Assembly: GCA_024693845.1 (NCBI GenBank)
Contig: JAILKJ010000016.1
Span: 1-64,000, forward strand
Source of the DNA: Lachnospiraceae bacterium
Lineage (GTDB): Bacteria; Bacillota; Clostridia; Lachnospirales; Lachnospiraceae
Length of the DNA stretch: 64,000 nt
Direction: 5' to 3'
In this document: piece by piece, positions 1 through 10,800 of the stretch
Numbering within the stretch: position 1 is the stretch's first letter
Layout of the letters: every line of letters begins with the position of its first letter
The notes under the pieces: generated by a model
Told to the model about the DNA's origin: nothing
Seen by the model: only the letters and a program-made list of their open reading frames with translations
Database searches by the model: none
Made by a program: the position numbers and the translations under genes

Positions 1-1
1 T

Positions 2-955
2 AAGGATGTACTGGGAACTTTTACCACCAGCTTTTCCACCTCCAGCGGCAACCGCAGCGGCAATCTGGCCAACGGTGCTTCGAAGATCAACGGAACCCTG
101 CTTTACCCGGGGGACTCTTTTTCCCTGTATGAGACCGTCAGTCCCTTTACAGTGGATAACGGTTATTTCCTGGCGGGCGCTTACAGCGGCGGTCTGGTCA
201 TCGATTCTCTCGGTGGCGGTATCTGCCAGGTTTCCACCACGCTGTACAATGCGGCCCTGCGTGCGGAGCTGGAGATCACCCAAAGATCCTGCCATTCCAT
301 GATCGTGGGTTATGTGGAGCCCAGTGAGGATGCGGCCATCTCGGGTACCGAGAAGGATATGTGTTTTGTGAACAATCAGGATTATCCTATCTATATAGAA
401 GGCTTTACCACCCCGGACAAGCATATCACCTTTACCATCTACGGTAAGGAGACAAGGCCTGCAAACCGGAAGGTCAGCTTTGAAAGCAAGGTGCTTTCCC
501 GCACCGAGCCCAAGGGCGAGAGAGTTGTGGCAGACGGAGGCCAGAGAGCAGGCTATGTCAGCGTGCAGGCTGCTCATGTGGGTTATACCGCCGAGCTTTG
601 GAAGGTGGTAACGGTAGACGGTAAGGAGACAGAGAGGACCAAGGTCAACGAGAGCCAGTACAACGCTGTTCCCAGAACGGCGGCAGTGGGTACGGCTACC
701 TCAAACCCTGCGGCGGCAGGCGCCATCTCGGCGGCTATCGCTTCGGGATCCATCGACCAGTGCAGGGCTACGGCAGCGGCCATCAACGCCGGAACCTATA
801 ATGATCCCAATCAGGTGGCGGCCATGGAAGCACAGGCAGCACAGGACGCGGCTCTTGCAGCCCAGCAGGCAGCCATTGCGGCCCAGCAGGCAGCCATAGA
901 GCAGCAACAGCAGCAGGCGGCGGCAGCGGCAGCCGCAGCAGCGGGAGCACAGTGA
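2..955 (+). CDS. VanW-family protein, 5' end outside window (partial)
   Basis: The reading frame is open from the first bases of the window, so the gene begins upstream. The visible part carries the VanW core: an N-terminal stretch reading LGTFTTSFSTS, then GTLLYPGDSFSL and the signature GGGICQVSTTLYNAAL. VanW-like proteins in clostridia are usually secreted or membrane-anchored envelope proteins of unknown biochemical role; the name does not imply vancomycin resistance. The last 60 or so residues are an Ala/Gln low-complexity tail with runs of AAQQAAI and poly-Gln/poly-Ala. The stop overlaps the next start (GTGA), so the two genes are translationally coupled. Confidence 0.85.
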   Translation, partial: KDVLGTFTTSFSTSSGNRSGNLANGASKINGTLLYPGDSFSLYETVSPFTVDNGYFLAGAYSGGLVIDSLGGGICQVSTTLYNAALRAELEITQRSCHSMIVGYVEPSEDAAISGTEKDMCFVNNQDYPIYIEGFTTPDKHITFTIYGKETRPANRKVSFESKVLSRTEPKGERVVADGGQRAGYVSVQAAHVGYTAELWKVVTVDGKETERTKVNESQYNAVPRTAAVGTATSNPAAAGAISAAIASGSIDQCRATAAAINAGTYNDPNQVAAMEAQAAQDAALAAQQAAIAAQQAAIEQQQQQAAAAAAAAAGAQ

Positions 956-1611
956 TCATGCAGAACAGACAGGTAGGAAAGGGCGCAGTTTCCAAGAGTT
1001 ACTGCGCTCTTTTTTTGACAAAAGATACGGAAAACGGCTTTGAAAACAGACCGGTCACGGCAGAGGACAGACAGGAGATCAGGCAGATGCTGAAGGCAGG
1101 ACGGCCCGATCTTTTGGCCATCGGAACGCCGGGAGGATATAAGGCCGCAGGATTGATCAAGGAAACGGGGGATAAGAGGGAGGAGATCCTTCCTTCCTGG
1201 CTTTTGGAGGAGGCGGCAGCAGTTCCCTCGGGAAAAGAGCTCCTTCCCGGGATCCTGGAAGCACTGAGGGAGGCGGATACGCAGTCCGCGGTCATTTTTC
1301 CCGCTTCGGATAAGGGAATCTTCGGAGCGCTTTGGGAGATGGGTGAGGCTTTGATGTGCGGGATTGAGGCGGATCTGATGCGCATTCCCATGAAGCAGAG
1401 CGTCATCGAGGTGCTGGAGTGCTACGGTCTCAACCCCTATGAGGAAGACTCTGATGGCGTTTTTCTGCTGGTGTGCAGGGACGGATCGGAGGCAGAGAGA
1501 CTGCTGAAGGAAGCCGGGATACCGGCAGCCCTGATGGGAAAGCTGACGGCAAAGGCCGACAGGGTGTTATATACAACAGAGGGTGTGAGATATCTGAACG
1601 CGGTCAGATGA
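952..1611 (+). CDS. AIR synthase/HypE C-terminal domain-like protein
   Basis: The 219-residue product resembles the C-terminal half of the PurM/HypE superfamily: AVIFPASDKGIFGALWEMGEA near residue 120 fits the glycine-rich region of that fold, and the end (GKLTAKADRVLYTTEGVRYL) fits its terminal strand pair. The N-terminal nucleotide-binding half is absent, so activity as a stand-alone AIR synthase is unlikely. GTG at 952 overlaps the upstream stop and sits 5 to 6 bases after GGGAG; ATG at 958 is an alternative start. It is probably co-transcribed with the VanW-like gene. Family assignment rests on pattern recognition only. Confidence 0.55.
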   Translation: MIMQNRQVGKGAVSKSYCALFLTKDTENGFENRPVTAEDRQEIRQMLKAGRPDLLAIGTPGGYKAAGLIKETGDKREEILPSWLLEEAAAVPSGKELLPGILEALREADTQSAVIFPASDKGIFGALWEMGEALMCGIEADLMRIPMKQSVIEVLECYGLNPYEEDSDGVFLLVCRDGSEAERLLKEAGIPAALMGKLTAKADRVLYTTEGVRYLNAVR

Positions 1612-1628
1612 GCCTTTGTCAGAGCAAA

Positions 1629-1677
1629 GAAAAAAGGCACCGTCCCCATGGCTCATATGTCCACAAAAACAGTGCCT
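1629..1677 (-). terminator. Hairpin terminator of tRNA-Lys, REP-like sequence
   Basis: On the minus strand, AGGCACTGT (1669-1677) pairs with ACGGTGCCT (1635-1643), one pair being G-U, around a 25-base loop, and a run of six T follows. It lies 2 bases beyond the 3' end of the tRNA and fits a factor-independent terminator. The GGGGACGGTGCC text resembles small interspersed repeats linked to RAYT transposases in Firmicutes, which is an inference from memory of that motif. Confidence 0.6.
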
Positions 1678-1679
1678 AG

Positions 1680-1752
1680 TGCGCGATCAGGGGCTCGAAC
1701 CCTGGACACCCTGATTAAGAGTCAGGTGCTCTGCCAACTGAGCTAATCGCGC
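1680..1752 (-). tRNA. tRNA-Lys (anticodon CTT)
   Basis: The minus strand folds as a complete 73-base tRNA: acceptor arm GCGCGAT/ATCGCGC, D arm GCTC/GAGC, anticodon stem CCTGA/TCAGG with loop CTCTTAA (anticodon CTT, reading AAG), and T arm CAGGG/CCCTG with TTCGAGC loop. The discriminator base is A. CCA is not encoded. Confidence 0.97.
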
Positions 1753-1786
1753 TCAAAAGCGTTGTCTTTTCCGCAACGCAAGTGTT

Positions 1787-1815
1787 ATTATAGTATATAG
1801 GCAAACAAAATGCAA
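1787..1815 (-). promoter_or_regulatory. Promoter of tRNA-Lys
   Basis: On the minus strand TTGCAT (1810-1815) and TATAAT (1787-1792) are separated by exactly 17 bases. The expected start of transcription is near 1780, leaving a leader of about 28 bases before the tRNA. Confidence 0.85.
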
Positions 1816-1937
1816 GCACTTTTTTAATTCCCTTTTTTTCTCCGTTTTTTATGCAACGAAAAGGGCTGAAACAGGGTATTACAGACAGATAACAAAACAA
1901 CATTTCGACCACATCGAACAGAAACAGGAGAACGGTT

Positions 1938-4900
1938 ATGCCCAGAAAAAAGCTTTACGATAAAGAAATGATCCGCCGGTACGGAGGAAAGTATGCCCGT
2001 GGTAACGCAGGTTTTTCCCTGAGTATGAATCTTTTCCGCGGTACGGGAATGGCGTCGCTGATCACGCCCCCTATCGACGGGGTTACCGGGCTGGGAAAAC
2101 CCACCAAGGTTGACCATGCCACCTATGTGAACGAACTGTACAGCGAGGTCAGTCAGAGTGCGGAGGTTTTGGAAGAGAAGGTCTACGGAGATCTGCACAT
2201 GTCCTCCGGCAAGTCTGCCATCATCAACGGCTGGGGAGGAGATCCCGAAAGCAAAAACAAGCTCTATGCCGTTATGAAGGAAGACAAACAGAGGGTTGAC
2301 GGGTATGTTAAGGGATTGTTCGGCGATGCCAAGCCCTTTAGCGAATATATTGCCTATAACAATTATTTAGCCATTCCGGAAGGGGATTTTGCGGAAGGAT
2401 ATCTGGATAATCCTTACCTGCATTATCTGAGCAACACCATTATCGGCGGAGGTCCCAAGCTGGGACAGATCGAAGAAAACGGTGAGGTGCTCAAGGATGC
2501 AAACGGTCTTCCCGTCATCGATTTCAAGACGGCCAGAGAGGGGCTTCAGGGTGAGCCTTACAACGGCGCTTTGGGCGTATATAATGAGCTTTGCGCTGCT
2601 TCCCGCCAGCTCTGGGAAAGGGAGTTTGAGAGACAGACGCTGGTAGCGGGCGGTTATACGGCCCAGCAGGAAAAAGCGTATCTGATCCGTCTGCATGATG
2701 ATTTTAATAAGATGCAGACCGCCTATATGCACGCCTGCGAGGTGGAGGAGGCAAATCCCGATAAGTACGATGACACCTTTATGAACAACTCCCTGGCTGA
2801 ACTTACCGGCGTGAAGGTGGGCGAGGACCGGGGTATCTATGGTGTGATGGGCTATATAGAGGGCATGCAGAAGGCCATCGAAAACGGCTGGGGGATCGGC
2901 GAAATGGATCCTCTGGGTTATGTGGGCTATCATGAAAGATACCTGAAAAAGGAGCTGGAGAATAATGCCCACCATATCAGCACCTGTGAAAAAGAGATCC
3001 AAAAATACGAAAAGGAGCTGGAAACCCTTCAGGATCCTGCCCGGATCGAGACCACCAATGCAAGGCTGACAGAAAGCCGCAATAAGCTGGAGGCTTATAA
3101 GGGGATCAAATCCAATCTGGAGCTGATGCAGACCGGCTTGCAGGACCTGAAAAAAGAGGTATGGGATAAGAAAGTCACCAATGCCGCAGAGAAGCTGGAA
3201 GTTTTTCAGAAGATCGAACAGTATCGTGAGTCTATCCGAAATATCAAGATCGCTGACAAGCTCACCAACGATAAGGAACTTTTTTACGGATCTGACACCG
3301 GCAAGATGCATCAGACCCTTCTGGACAACTGCAAGGATCGTCTATTGGCAGGTGTTGGGGCGTCCAATGAGCAGGAACTGGTGACCACCAGGAAAAACAG
3401 TTTTATTGCCCAGGGACAGGAGGCAGCCGGCCGCCTTGCCGAGCTGGATCAGAAGGAAGAGGAGCGTCTGGCCGAAAAGAGAGAAGAGTTCGGGGCCGAC
3501 TATGATCCTGTAAAAAGTGAAGCCGATCCGGAAGATCGTGCCGATTATTATGCCTATATGGAAGAGGCACAGTATCAGGAATACAGAGTGGTACTGGGCA
3601 AACTGGCCGAGCGTTTTGATGAGATCTATGATGTGAAGGATGCCCAAAAGTTCATGGACAGCCTGATCGATAAGTATGACCTGACCGTGGAAGACGGTGT
3701 CCTGAAAGCAGACGGCAGGGAGGTTGCGCCGGGCAGCAGGATCGACAGGCAGATGACAGAGGAGATCGCCACATTCACACAGCAGCAGAAGGAAAAGAGC
3801 CATCAGAGGGATCTGCAGGATCAGTCGGATATCAGCCGCGGTCTGGCACCGAATCCCCTGTATGCACAGAATCCGCAAAATGCCGTGGAGGCGCCGGATG
3901 CAGAGAACATCAGAGCCTATATTGACCTGAAATTTGAGGCACAGAGACTGGCGGACCGGCAGAAAGCCGGAGATTTTACCGCGGATGCGGATCCCATCAA
4001 CCATCCGGGAAGGATCGAAGGGGGAGAGGAAAAGGATCCCTTCGCCTATGTAAAGCAGCTGGAGGAGCAGGCCGCCGCAACCGGTAATTTCAAGCCCTTT
4101 GTTAAGGCGTTCAACGAGCTGACTTTGCAGTATACGGAAGGAAGAATGAATCCGGAGCAGGAGGAAGCCTTCGAAAACTACAGAGACAGCGTGCTTCAAA
4201 AGGGCGGAGATTTTCTCAAAGGCTTCATTACGGAACAGACGGCTGCTTATCTGGACCAGTCCATCGCACTGGCCCAGAGCACGGAGATTCTGGCGGAAGA
4301 GATCCGAAACGGCAGTGTTTCCGTGGACCCGAAACTGGAGCCCATCAAAGATGATTATCGCGTCAGCAAGACCGTTGCCGGTCTTATGCTCAAGGACGGT
4401 TATCTGAAGCGGATGATGAATGCCGCCATGGAGAACAATCTCCACTTCGGTGAGCATGTTGCCGGGTACGATGAGTTTGTTCTGGCGGCAGAGAAAAACC
4501 TTATGAACAAGGAGGCAGACGGCCTTTCCGTTTCCCAGAGGAAACGCCTGAGGCAAGAGGGAGAGAGGGAGTTTTCCCATAATCTGACTGTCTACGGACT
4601 GGATACGGATGCGCAGCTTCGCATTACCGACAATGTAAATCAGGAAAGTCTTTATGAAGAGTATTTAAAAAGCTTTCAGAAGGCCAGCGCATATGCCGAG
4701 GAGATGGAAAAAATGCGTTCGGAGGCAGCGGTGAAGCTGGATGGTCTCCGGGAACTGGAGAAGCTTCGAAGCAATAATTCGCCCCAGTTTACGGCTATGG
4801 TAAAGGCTCTTGAGAATGTCAGCAAGCTCAGCATGGACAGCACACCGGCCCAGGTGGATGATACTCTTAACGATCTTCGCAAGGCATCCGAAGCATACAA

Positions 4901-5585
4901 GGATAAGATCGATCATCAGTTTATGGCGGGAACCTTCAGTACCGGAAGCCGCCGCTATGCCTTCGCAGATGATCTGATCACTTTTTCAAATGACAGGAGC
5001 CGGACCCTGGGCGAAAAGGGAGCGGGAGCTGTTGCGCAGAATGGAATAATCGGCGATCAGCTGGAGAATACTTATAAACGCATGACGGCCCAGGAAAAGA
5101 AGGTCTGTGATCCCATTAAGCCGGGAAAAGCAGCCAAAGAGGCCCTCAAAGCAAAGCAGGAACAGATCAGGAATCTGAAATTTGATGAAAAGACAACGGT
5201 GGAAGCAGCCAGATATCTGTTGGGGAAGGAGCTTGCCGAGCTGGTAGCCATCAAGACCGTGGCGGACACTTTTAAGGGTCAGGAGCCCGAGAAATTCGTG
5301 GGATTCCAGGATAATAAGCTGGTGACCACCCGTATGAGCAATAACCACGAAAAAACCTTCCTTACGCCGGAGAAGCTGGAAACGGCCAAGGCCAAGGTCA
5401 TGCAGCAGAAGCCCTTCCAGAAGCTGGTCAACTCCGCCAAGACCATGGAGGATCTGAAAACGCTGAAGACCATGGCTTTGGATAAGAACGCCAAAAGCCT
5501 CATGGTGGAGATGAAGAAACATGATAAGGCTCCGGAGATCCAGCAGCAGAAAGACAAGAAAGTGAATCAAGTGAAAGGATTGTAA
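1938..5585 (+). CDS. Large helical protein of unknown function (1215 aa)
   Basis: No known family is recognised. The protein has no signal peptide and no obvious membrane segment, so it should be cytoplasmic. The N-terminal 120 residues contain a Gly-rich stretch (LITPPIDGVTGLGKP, near 41-55). Most of the rest is predicted helical and very rich in Glu, Lys, Gln and Ala, with coiled-coil-like heptads around residues 340-440 (KEIQKYEKELETL) and again near 900-980. The C-terminus is strongly basic. The start follows AGGAGAACGGTT. The next gene starts one base after this stop, so it forms an operon with the YuiD-type gene. Its size and lack of recognisable domains make it a real orphan. Confidence 0.85.
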   Translation: MPRKKLYDKEMIRRYGGKYARGNAGFSLSMNLFRGTGMASLITPPIDGVTGLGKPTKVDHATYVNELYSEVSQSAEVLEEKVYGDLHMSSGKSAIINGWGGDPESKNKLYAVMKEDKQRVDGYVKGLFGDAKPFSEYIAYNNYLAIPEGDFAEGYLDNPYLHYLSNTIIGGGPKLGQIEENGEVLKDANGLPVIDFKTAREGLQGEPYNGALGVYNELCAASRQLWEREFERQTLVAGGYTAQQEKAYLIRLHDDFNKMQTAYMHACEVEEANPDKYDDTFMNNSLAELTGVKVGEDRGIYGVMGYIEGMQKAIENGWGIGEMDPLGYVGYHERYLKKELENNAHHISTCEKEIQKYEKELETLQDPARIETTNARLTESRNKLEAYKGIKSNLELMQTGLQDLKKEVWDKKVTNAAEKLEVFQKIEQYRESIRNIKIADKLTNDKELFYGSDTGKMHQTLLDNCKDRLLAGVGASNEQELVTTRKNSFIAQGQEAAGRLAELDQKEEERLAEKREEFGADYDPVKSEADPEDRADYYAYMEEAQYQEYRVVLGKLAERFDEIYDVKDAQKFMDSLIDKYDLTVEDGVLKADGREVAPGSRIDRQMTEEIATFTQQQKEKSHQRDLQDQSDISRGLAPNPLYAQNPQNAVEAPDAENIRAYIDLKFEAQRLADRQKAGDFTADADPINHPGRIEGGEEKDPFAYVKQLEEQAAATGNFKPFVKAFNELTLQYTEGRMNPEQEEAFENYRDSVLQKGGDFLKGFITEQTAAYLDQSIALAQSTEILAEEIRNGSVSVDPKLEPIKDDYRVSKTVAGLMLKDGYLKRMMNAAMENNLHFGEHVAGYDEFVLAAEKNLMNKEADGLSVSQRKRLRQEGEREFSHNLTVYGLDTDAQLRITDNVNQESLYEEYLKSFQKASAYAEEMEKMRSEAAVKLDGLRELEKLRSNNSPQFTAMVKALENVSKLSMDSTPAQVDDTLNDLRKASEAYKDKIDHQFMAGTFSTGSRRYAFADDLITFSNDRSRTLGEKGAGAVAQNGIIGDQLENTYKRMTAQEKKVCDPIKPGKAAKEALKAKQEQIRNLKFDEKTTVEAARYLLGKELAELVAIKTVADTFKGQEPEKFVGFQDNKLVTTRMSNNHEKTFLTPEKLETAKAKVMQQKPFQKLVNSAKTMEDLKTLKTMALDKNAKSLMVEMKKHDKAPEIQQQKDKKVNQVKGL

Positions 5586-5586
5586 A

Positions 5587-6045
5587 ATGGAATACCTGGA
5601 AGCGATCGTTAACAACAGTATCATCATTACGGCGGCAGGAGGCTGGTGCTGTGCCCAGGTCTTAAAGACCATCACCCATCTGATCGTGCATAAAAAGCTG
5701 GTCTGGGAGAGGCTCCTGGGGGACGGGGGAATGCCCAGCTCCCATTCCGCTACGGTGTGCGGTATGGCGGGAGCGGCATTTTTCACCTGCGGACCTGCGT
5801 CGCCGGAATTCGGCATCGCACTGATCATCGCCATCATCGTGATGCATGATGCGTCCGGCGTCAGACTGGAGACCGGCAAGCAGGCGGTGCTGTTGAACAA
5901 GATGATGGAATCCTTTGCCAGACTGGGGGATCCCGGCATCACTGCCCAGGAGCGGCTGAAGGAATTCGTAGGTCATACCAAGTTGCAGGTTCTGATGGGA
6001 GGACTTTTGGGGATCTTGCTTTCGATACTGATCAACTACCGGTGA
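5587..6045 (+). CDS. Divergent PAP2 family membrane protein (YuiD-like)
   Basis: This 152-residue protein matches the DUF212 / divergent PAP2 family. GMPSSHSAT near residue 43 matches the family's conserved phosphatase-like motif, and the family block IVMHDASGVRLETGKQA lies near residues 82-98. Three to four hydrophobic helices are visible, the last at the C-terminus. Family members are assumed to be membrane lipid or undecaprenyl phosphate phosphatases, but activity is not established. Translation is likely coupled to the giant upstream gene, whose stop is one base away. Confidence 0.9.
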   Translation: MEYLEAIVNNSIIITAAGGWCCAQVLKTITHLIVHKKLVWERLLGDGGMPSSHSATVCGMAGAAFFTCGPASPEFGIALIIAIIVMHDASGVRLETGKQAVLLNKMMESFARLGDPGITAQERLKEFVGHTKLQVLMGGLLGILLSILINYR

Positions 6046-6090
6046 TCACCGGATGATCAGAGAAAAATATCAGCCGGGGAAAGAGACAAA

Positions 6091-6870
6091 ATGGAAGGAA
6101 TCATAGATACCCACGCCCATTATGACGATGAGGCGTTTGATGAAGACAGGCAGATGCTTTTGGCATCTTTGGCGCCCGCCGGGATCAGTAAGGTGATCAA
6201 CGTGGGCGCTTCTCTGCGTGGTTGCCGGGATTCTTTTGATCTGGCAGATAGCCATGATCATATCTATGCCGCACTGGGGGTGCACCCCTCGGAAACCGGA
6301 GATCTGACAGAAGATGACATGGATTGGATCGCCAAAAAAGCGCAGGATAAGAAGGTGGTAGCCATCGGCGAGATCGGTCTGGATTACCATTTTCCCGATG
6401 ATCCCACGCCGGAGCATCAGCAAAAATGGTTCATCCGCCAGCTGGATCTGGCCAGAAATCTCCATCTTCCGGCCATCATCCATTCCAGGGATGCGGCTGC
6501 GGACACCCTGGAGATCTTGAAGCGGGAGGACTTCGGAAGGATCGGCGGAGTCATGCACTGCTATTCCTATTCAAAGGAGCTGGCAGAGGAATACCTTAAG
6601 ATGGGAGTTTTCTTCGGCATCGGCGGAGTGCTGACCTTTAAGAACGGAAAGAAGCTTAAGGAGGCGGTGGCAGCCCTTCCCATGGAGGCACTTTTGCTGG
6701 AAACAGACTGTCCCTATCTGGCTCCCGAGCCCAACCGTGGCAAGCGGAACAGCTCCCTCTATCTTCCGCTGGTGGTGGAGGAGATGTCACGGATCAAGGG
6801 CATTTCCCGGGAGAAGGTCATCCGCATCACCTCGGAGAATGCACAGAGGCTGTTTCATTTTTCCCGATAA
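6091..6870 (+). CDS. tatD: TatD-family metal-dependent deoxyribonuclease
   Basis: The 259-residue protein has the amidohydrolase-fold metal ligands of TatD enzymes: HAH at residues 8-10, GEIGLDYH near 93-100, IHSRDA near 130, HCYSYS near 155 and LLETDCPYLAPEP near 202-214. TatD proteins are 3'-5' exonucleases acting on DNA in repair and degradation. It is followed by rsmA, a common Firmicutes neighbour. The rnmV gene often found between tatD and rsmA is missing here. Confidence 0.95.
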   Translation: MEGIIDTHAHYDDEAFDEDRQMLLASLAPAGISKVINVGASLRGCRDSFDLADSHDHIYAALGVHPSETGDLTEDDMDWIAKKAQDKKVVAIGEIGLDYHFPDDPTPEHQQKWFIRQLDLARNLHLPAIIHSRDAAADTLEILKREDFGRIGGVMHCYSYSKELAEEYLKMGVFFGIGGVLTFKNGKKLKEAVAALPMEALLLETDCPYLAPEPNRGKRNSSLYLPLVVEEMSRIKGISREKVIRITSENAQRLFHFSR

Positions 6871-6906
6871 ACCTGACAAATACTTAGAAAAGCGAGATCA
6901 TTTTAT

Positions 6907-7755
<849 letters not shown>

Positions 7756-7793
7756 GATGCCTTTATAAACTGCCCCGGTAAGAGGGGTTTCCT

Positions 7794-7822
7794 TTGACTT
7801 GACAGGGTGGCTATGGTAAAAT
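7794..7822 (+). promoter_or_regulatory. Promoter of the TPR/AAA-like gene and glgB
   Basis: TTGACT (7794-7799) and TAAAAT (7817-7822) are spaced by 17 bases, and a TGG precedes the -10. A second -35-like TTGACA at 7799-7804 overlaps it. Transcription would begin near 7829, giving a leader of about 43 bases. Confidence 0.8.
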
Positions 7823-7871
7823 AATTTCGTATGTTCATTTAAAGTATTCAGTCAGTTAGGAGAGAAAAACT

Positions 7872-10800
7872 GTGGACAAGTACGAATACAGGATCCGCGC
7901 CGAGGAGATCAATTCACTCATTGAACAGGGAGAGTTTTCCGAAGCGCTCAAGATAGCCGAGACCATTGATTGGAGACGGGTAAGATCCGTCGTGATGCTC
8001 TGCAAGGTCAGCGAGCTTTATAAAATGAACCGTCAGTATGAGGAGAGTAAAGAGATCCTCCTGATGGCTAATGATATCAAACCCAATTCCAGAAAAGTGA
8101 TCTATTCTCTTTGTGAGCTGTCCATCAAGCTGGAGGAGACGGTACAGGCCGTGGAGTACTACAAGCAGTACATCCAGATCGCTCCCAGGGATGCGGATCG
8201 TTTTATTCTTCAGTATCGTCTGTACGAGGCCCAGGATGTATCCCTCGAAGAGAGGATCGCCGTCCTCGAAGAATTCAAGAAACGTGATTATCAGGAAAAA
8301 TGGGCGTATGAGCTTGCCTATCTGTACCACAGGATCGGGCTTGCGACGCGATGTGTAGAGGAGTGCGATGAGCTCATCCTCTGGTTTGTTGACGGCAAAT
8401 ATGTCATCAAGGCCATGGAGCTGAAGATGCTCCACGCACCGCTGACACCGTCCCAGCAGGAAAAATACAATGCCCGCTTCATGGAGCAGCAGGAGGCTAT
8501 CGCCCTTGCCGACGAGACGGTGGAGGAAGAGGATAATGAGCCTGTTCCCGAACCTTCCATGAGCATCAGCGTTAAGAAAGTGGAGCCTACGAAGGCCAAG
8601 ACCACCAGGATCTCCAAGCTTCGCGTCAGGAAGGATCCCGACAGTGAGGAAGAGATCTGGGAGGAAGAAACAAGAGAGCCTGAAGCAGATCAGATACCCG
8701 AGCAGATCCCGCAGGAAGAGCTTCTTTCCGAGGAAGAAGATACAGAGGATGAGGATATCAGGATCGCACCGGATGCCGGAAGAGCACCTACCATCGATCT
8801 CGGCGGTGCCATCAAAAACGTGATCATCCCCCAGCGAAATACGGATGAGCTTTCCAGACAGGCCATGGAGGATGCCCTTGCCTATGAAAGAGCTTATCAG
8901 CAGGCGGAAGCCGTCAGGGATGCATCCGAGGAGGACGAGGATGCGGATATGAAGATCGCGCCGGACCGCAGGGCAGCGGAACCGGTGGAAGATGAGGACA
9001 TGCGCATCATCACTCCGGATGCGGATGAGATCCAGGTTCGCACCATTGATGCGGGCAACCGTTTTGATACCATGAACCTGGAGGAGGAGACTACGAAATA
9101 CCTGGCAGGGGAGATCGTTAAGCTCATGGCTGAGGAGGATATGGAAGCAACCGATGCCACAAGAGCTCTTCCCATGAACTCCATTTTCCATGACAGCATC
9201 GATACCCTTGAGCCCCACATGATCAGCAAGGCCATGGAGATGGCCAAGGAAATGAACGATAAGAGGCTTGCCGAGGAGGCTGCTCAGTCAGTGTCCGATG
9301 AGCAGGCAGGCGAGCAGGATGATACGGCAGTAAATGAGGAGTATCCCGAAGGAACCGTAAGCGATGATCTTGAGGAGATCACCTACGAGGAAGAAGTATC
9401 GGAAGAAGAATATCCTGAGGAGGAGTACCCTGAGGAGGAATATCCTGAAGAAGCCGTAACCGAGGATCTTGAAGAGATCACCTACGAGGAAGAGGCTTCC
9501 GAAGAGGAGTATGAGCAGGAATATCCTGAGGAAGAATATCCCGAGGAGGAGTATCCAGAAGGAGAGTATCCTGAGGAGGGTGTGACCGAGGATCTCGAGG
9601 AGATCACTTACGAAGAAGAGGAAGAGGCCTCCGGAGAGGAGTATGAGCAGAAATATCCTGAGGAAGAATATCCCGAAGAGGAGTATCCCGGAGAAGAGTA
9701 TCCTGAGGAAGCCGTAACCGAGGATCTTGAAGACATGGCCTACGAGATGGACTTCTGGGAGGAAGAAACGTCAGGCGACGATCTTGAGGAGATCACCTAT
9801 GAAGAAGAGATCCCCGAAGAAGAAATTACTGAAGAAGTAACTCAAGAGGAGGAGACAAAAGAGGAATATCCCCAGGAGGCCGTGACTGAAGACCTCGAGG
9901 AGATCACTTACGAAGAAGAGAATCCTGAAGAGATAACGGAAGGGCCCGAAGTAAAGCCCCTTGTATTTTCCCAGAGCAAGCCCCTTCCCAAGGAATTCAT
10001 TGAGGCGGTTCAGATCGTAGCCATGGAGGCAGCCAAGGAGGCAGCGGCAGCAGCGGCTTCGGCAGCGGCAGCGGCGGCAGCCAAGGAGGCGGCATCGGCA
10101 GTGGCACAGGAAGCAGCCACCCAGGCGGCGGAGGTAGCCACCCAGGCAGCAAGACAGGCTGCCATGGAAGCAGCCCATGCGACTGCGGACGCCATCCGTG
10201 AGATCCAGCCTCTGCCCGATGAGAGTGAAGAAGCGGAAGAGGCAGCCGCCGAGATCGAGGAAAAAGAAGAAGCGGCGCCCGAGCAGCCCATGGTGGAGAA
10301 ACAGATCACGGGCCAGCTGAGCTTTAAGGATATCATTGCCGACTGGGAAGATGCCAAGAAGGCCAATGAAGAGAAGCATATCGAAGAAATGAAACAGAGA
10401 GTCAAGGAGCAGACAGGTCCCCTGTTTGCGGATTTTGATGCGGCAAGGGCTTCCAGAGGAAGCGATCTTGACATGTTAAGCCCCGTGCTCGATGTCTTCC
10501 ATGAGACAGAGGATCTGGCTCAGGAGGTAGAGCAGGCTCTCAATGAAGAGATACAGGAATCCGAAGAGGTTTATTACGGTGCGGATCCCGAGGAGGAAGT
10601 TTCGGAAGAACCTGTTGCTACAGCGGAAGAGGCTGAGGCCGGGGCCCCGGAAGCTTCCGGGATCGAAGAAGCAGAAGAATCTGAAGAAGGTTTCGAGGTT
10701 GCGGAAGCTGAAGAAGCTGTATCAGTGGAAGAAGCTGAGGAAGCATCCGCTCTGGCAGATAAGCCCAACAGCTTCAATACCGCCGAGATCAACGGACTGG

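Noticed and set aside
2-955. VanW as a vancomycin-resistance gene
   Set aside because: VanW-like proteins are common in clostridial chromosomes, and no vanH/A/X or vanR/S genes are nearby.
2367-4580. Long antisense frames across the 1215-residue gene
   Set aside because: They are shadows of a gene with biased third positions; they lack ribosome sites and recognisable motifs.
9331-9930. CRISPR-like array
   Set aside because: The repeats are in-frame protein repeats with variable units and no unique spacers of constant length; no cas genes are present.
9771-10474. Cys/Leu/Arg-rich antisense frames opposite the acidic and Ala-rich repeats
   Set aside because: These are products of low-complexity coding on the plus strand.
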